Shown here: piece after piece, positions 63,904-64,000 of the stretch
How positions within the stretch are numbered: position 1 is the stretch's first letter
Layout of the letters: each line of letters starts with the position of its first letter
NCBI RefSeq assembly: GCF_002933815.1
Contig: NZ_BEYR01000006.1
Span: 62,001 to 126,000 of the forward strand
Direction: 5' to 3'
DNA from: Sphingobacterium sp. HMA12
GTDB lineage: Bacteria > Bacteroidota > Bacteroidia > Sphingobacteriales > Sphingobacteriaceae
DNA: 64,000 nt
Translations under genes and position numbers: made by a program
Notes under the pieces: generated by a model
What the model was told of the DNA's origin: nothing
The model's input: the letters and a program-made list of their open reading frames with translations, nothing else
Database searches by the model: none

Positions 63904-64000
63904 ATGGAAAAAGTTCAAAAAAGGACTAAAATTGTCGCAACATTAGGCCCTGCTTCGGCAGACAAACAAGTTTTGACCAACATGATTGCCAAAGGAGTTG
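63904..64000 (+). CDS. pyk: Pyruvate kinase, 3' end cut off
   Basis: The first 32 residues, MEKVQKRTKIVATLGPAS followed by MIAKGV, are the conserved start of pyruvate kinase, which makes pyruvate and ATP from phosphoenolpyruvate at the end of glycolysis. The frame is open to the window edge. A TAGTTTTG -7-like element lies at 63826-63833, about 70 bases upstream. Confidence 0.92.
   Translation, partial: MEKVQKRTKIVATLGPASADKQVLTNMIAKGV

Overview
The window is a chromosomal segment of a Bacteroidota bacterium, most likely family Sphingobacteriaceae and probably Sphingobacterium. The evidence is a SusC/SusD pair with a hybrid two-component regulator, an arginine operon with an argF'-type transcarbamylase, DUF6266 and IPExxxVDY-family proteins, promoters that match the Bacteroidota form (TTG, about 19 bases, TAnnTTTG), and starts preceded by A-rich sequence rather than strong Shine-Dalgarno sites. 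I see no tRNA, rRNA, CRISPR array, prophage or complete insertion sequence.

Layout. Positions 1-9.2 kb hold housekeeping and envelope genes: the end of a flippase-like membrane protein, an SDR oxidoreductase, an alpha/beta hydrolase, a small DUF2089/membrane-protein pair, a PlsC-type acyltransferase, a glycosyltransferase overlapping a second flippase-like protein, ruvC, an unrecognised protein with kinase-like motifs, and an Lrp/AsnC regulator. Positions 9.2-14.2 kb are a minus-strand arginine operon (argD, argF', argB, proC, argE). Positions 14.3-29.4 kb are one long minus-strand block with the S10, spc and alpha ribosomal protein genes from rplC to rplQ, plus secY, map, infA and rpoA. rpsJ (S10) is not at its head. 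A promoter lies before rplC and another before infA.

Positions 29.7-32 kb carry a DinB-like protein, a WYL regulator, a DUF6266 protein and a large imperfect palindrome. Positions 32.3-54.4 kb form a carbohydrate-use region. The PUL has two GH88 unsaturated-uronidase paralogues, a DUF2264 protein, SusD, SusC, a hybrid sensor/AraC regulator and a GH95-like glycosidase. A plus-strand operon follows, with a Tat-exported Gfo/Idh/MocA oxidoreductase and a HEAT-repeat protein carrying two DUF1080 domains, then a ROK regulator. The likely flow is import of an acidic, uronate-containing oligosaccharide through SusCD, trimming in the periplasm by GH88 and GH95-like enzymes, and a possible parallel oxidative (3-keto) route. 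No classical polysaccharide lyase is encoded although GH88 enzymes need a lyase product, so DUF2264 is a candidate.

Positions 54.4-64 kb return to core metabolism: a CoA-binding protein, a serine hydrolase, PDH E2 and E1-alpha, hisS, rnc, fabF, acpP, an IPExxxVDY-family protein and the start of pyruvate kinase.

The best candidates for new biology are the oxidoreductive cassette at 48.3-53.0 kb, the kinase-like protein at 7.3-8.3 kb, the lyase-less PUL, and the phased palindrome near 32.08 kb. All functional calls are by eye from the sequence; no database search was run.
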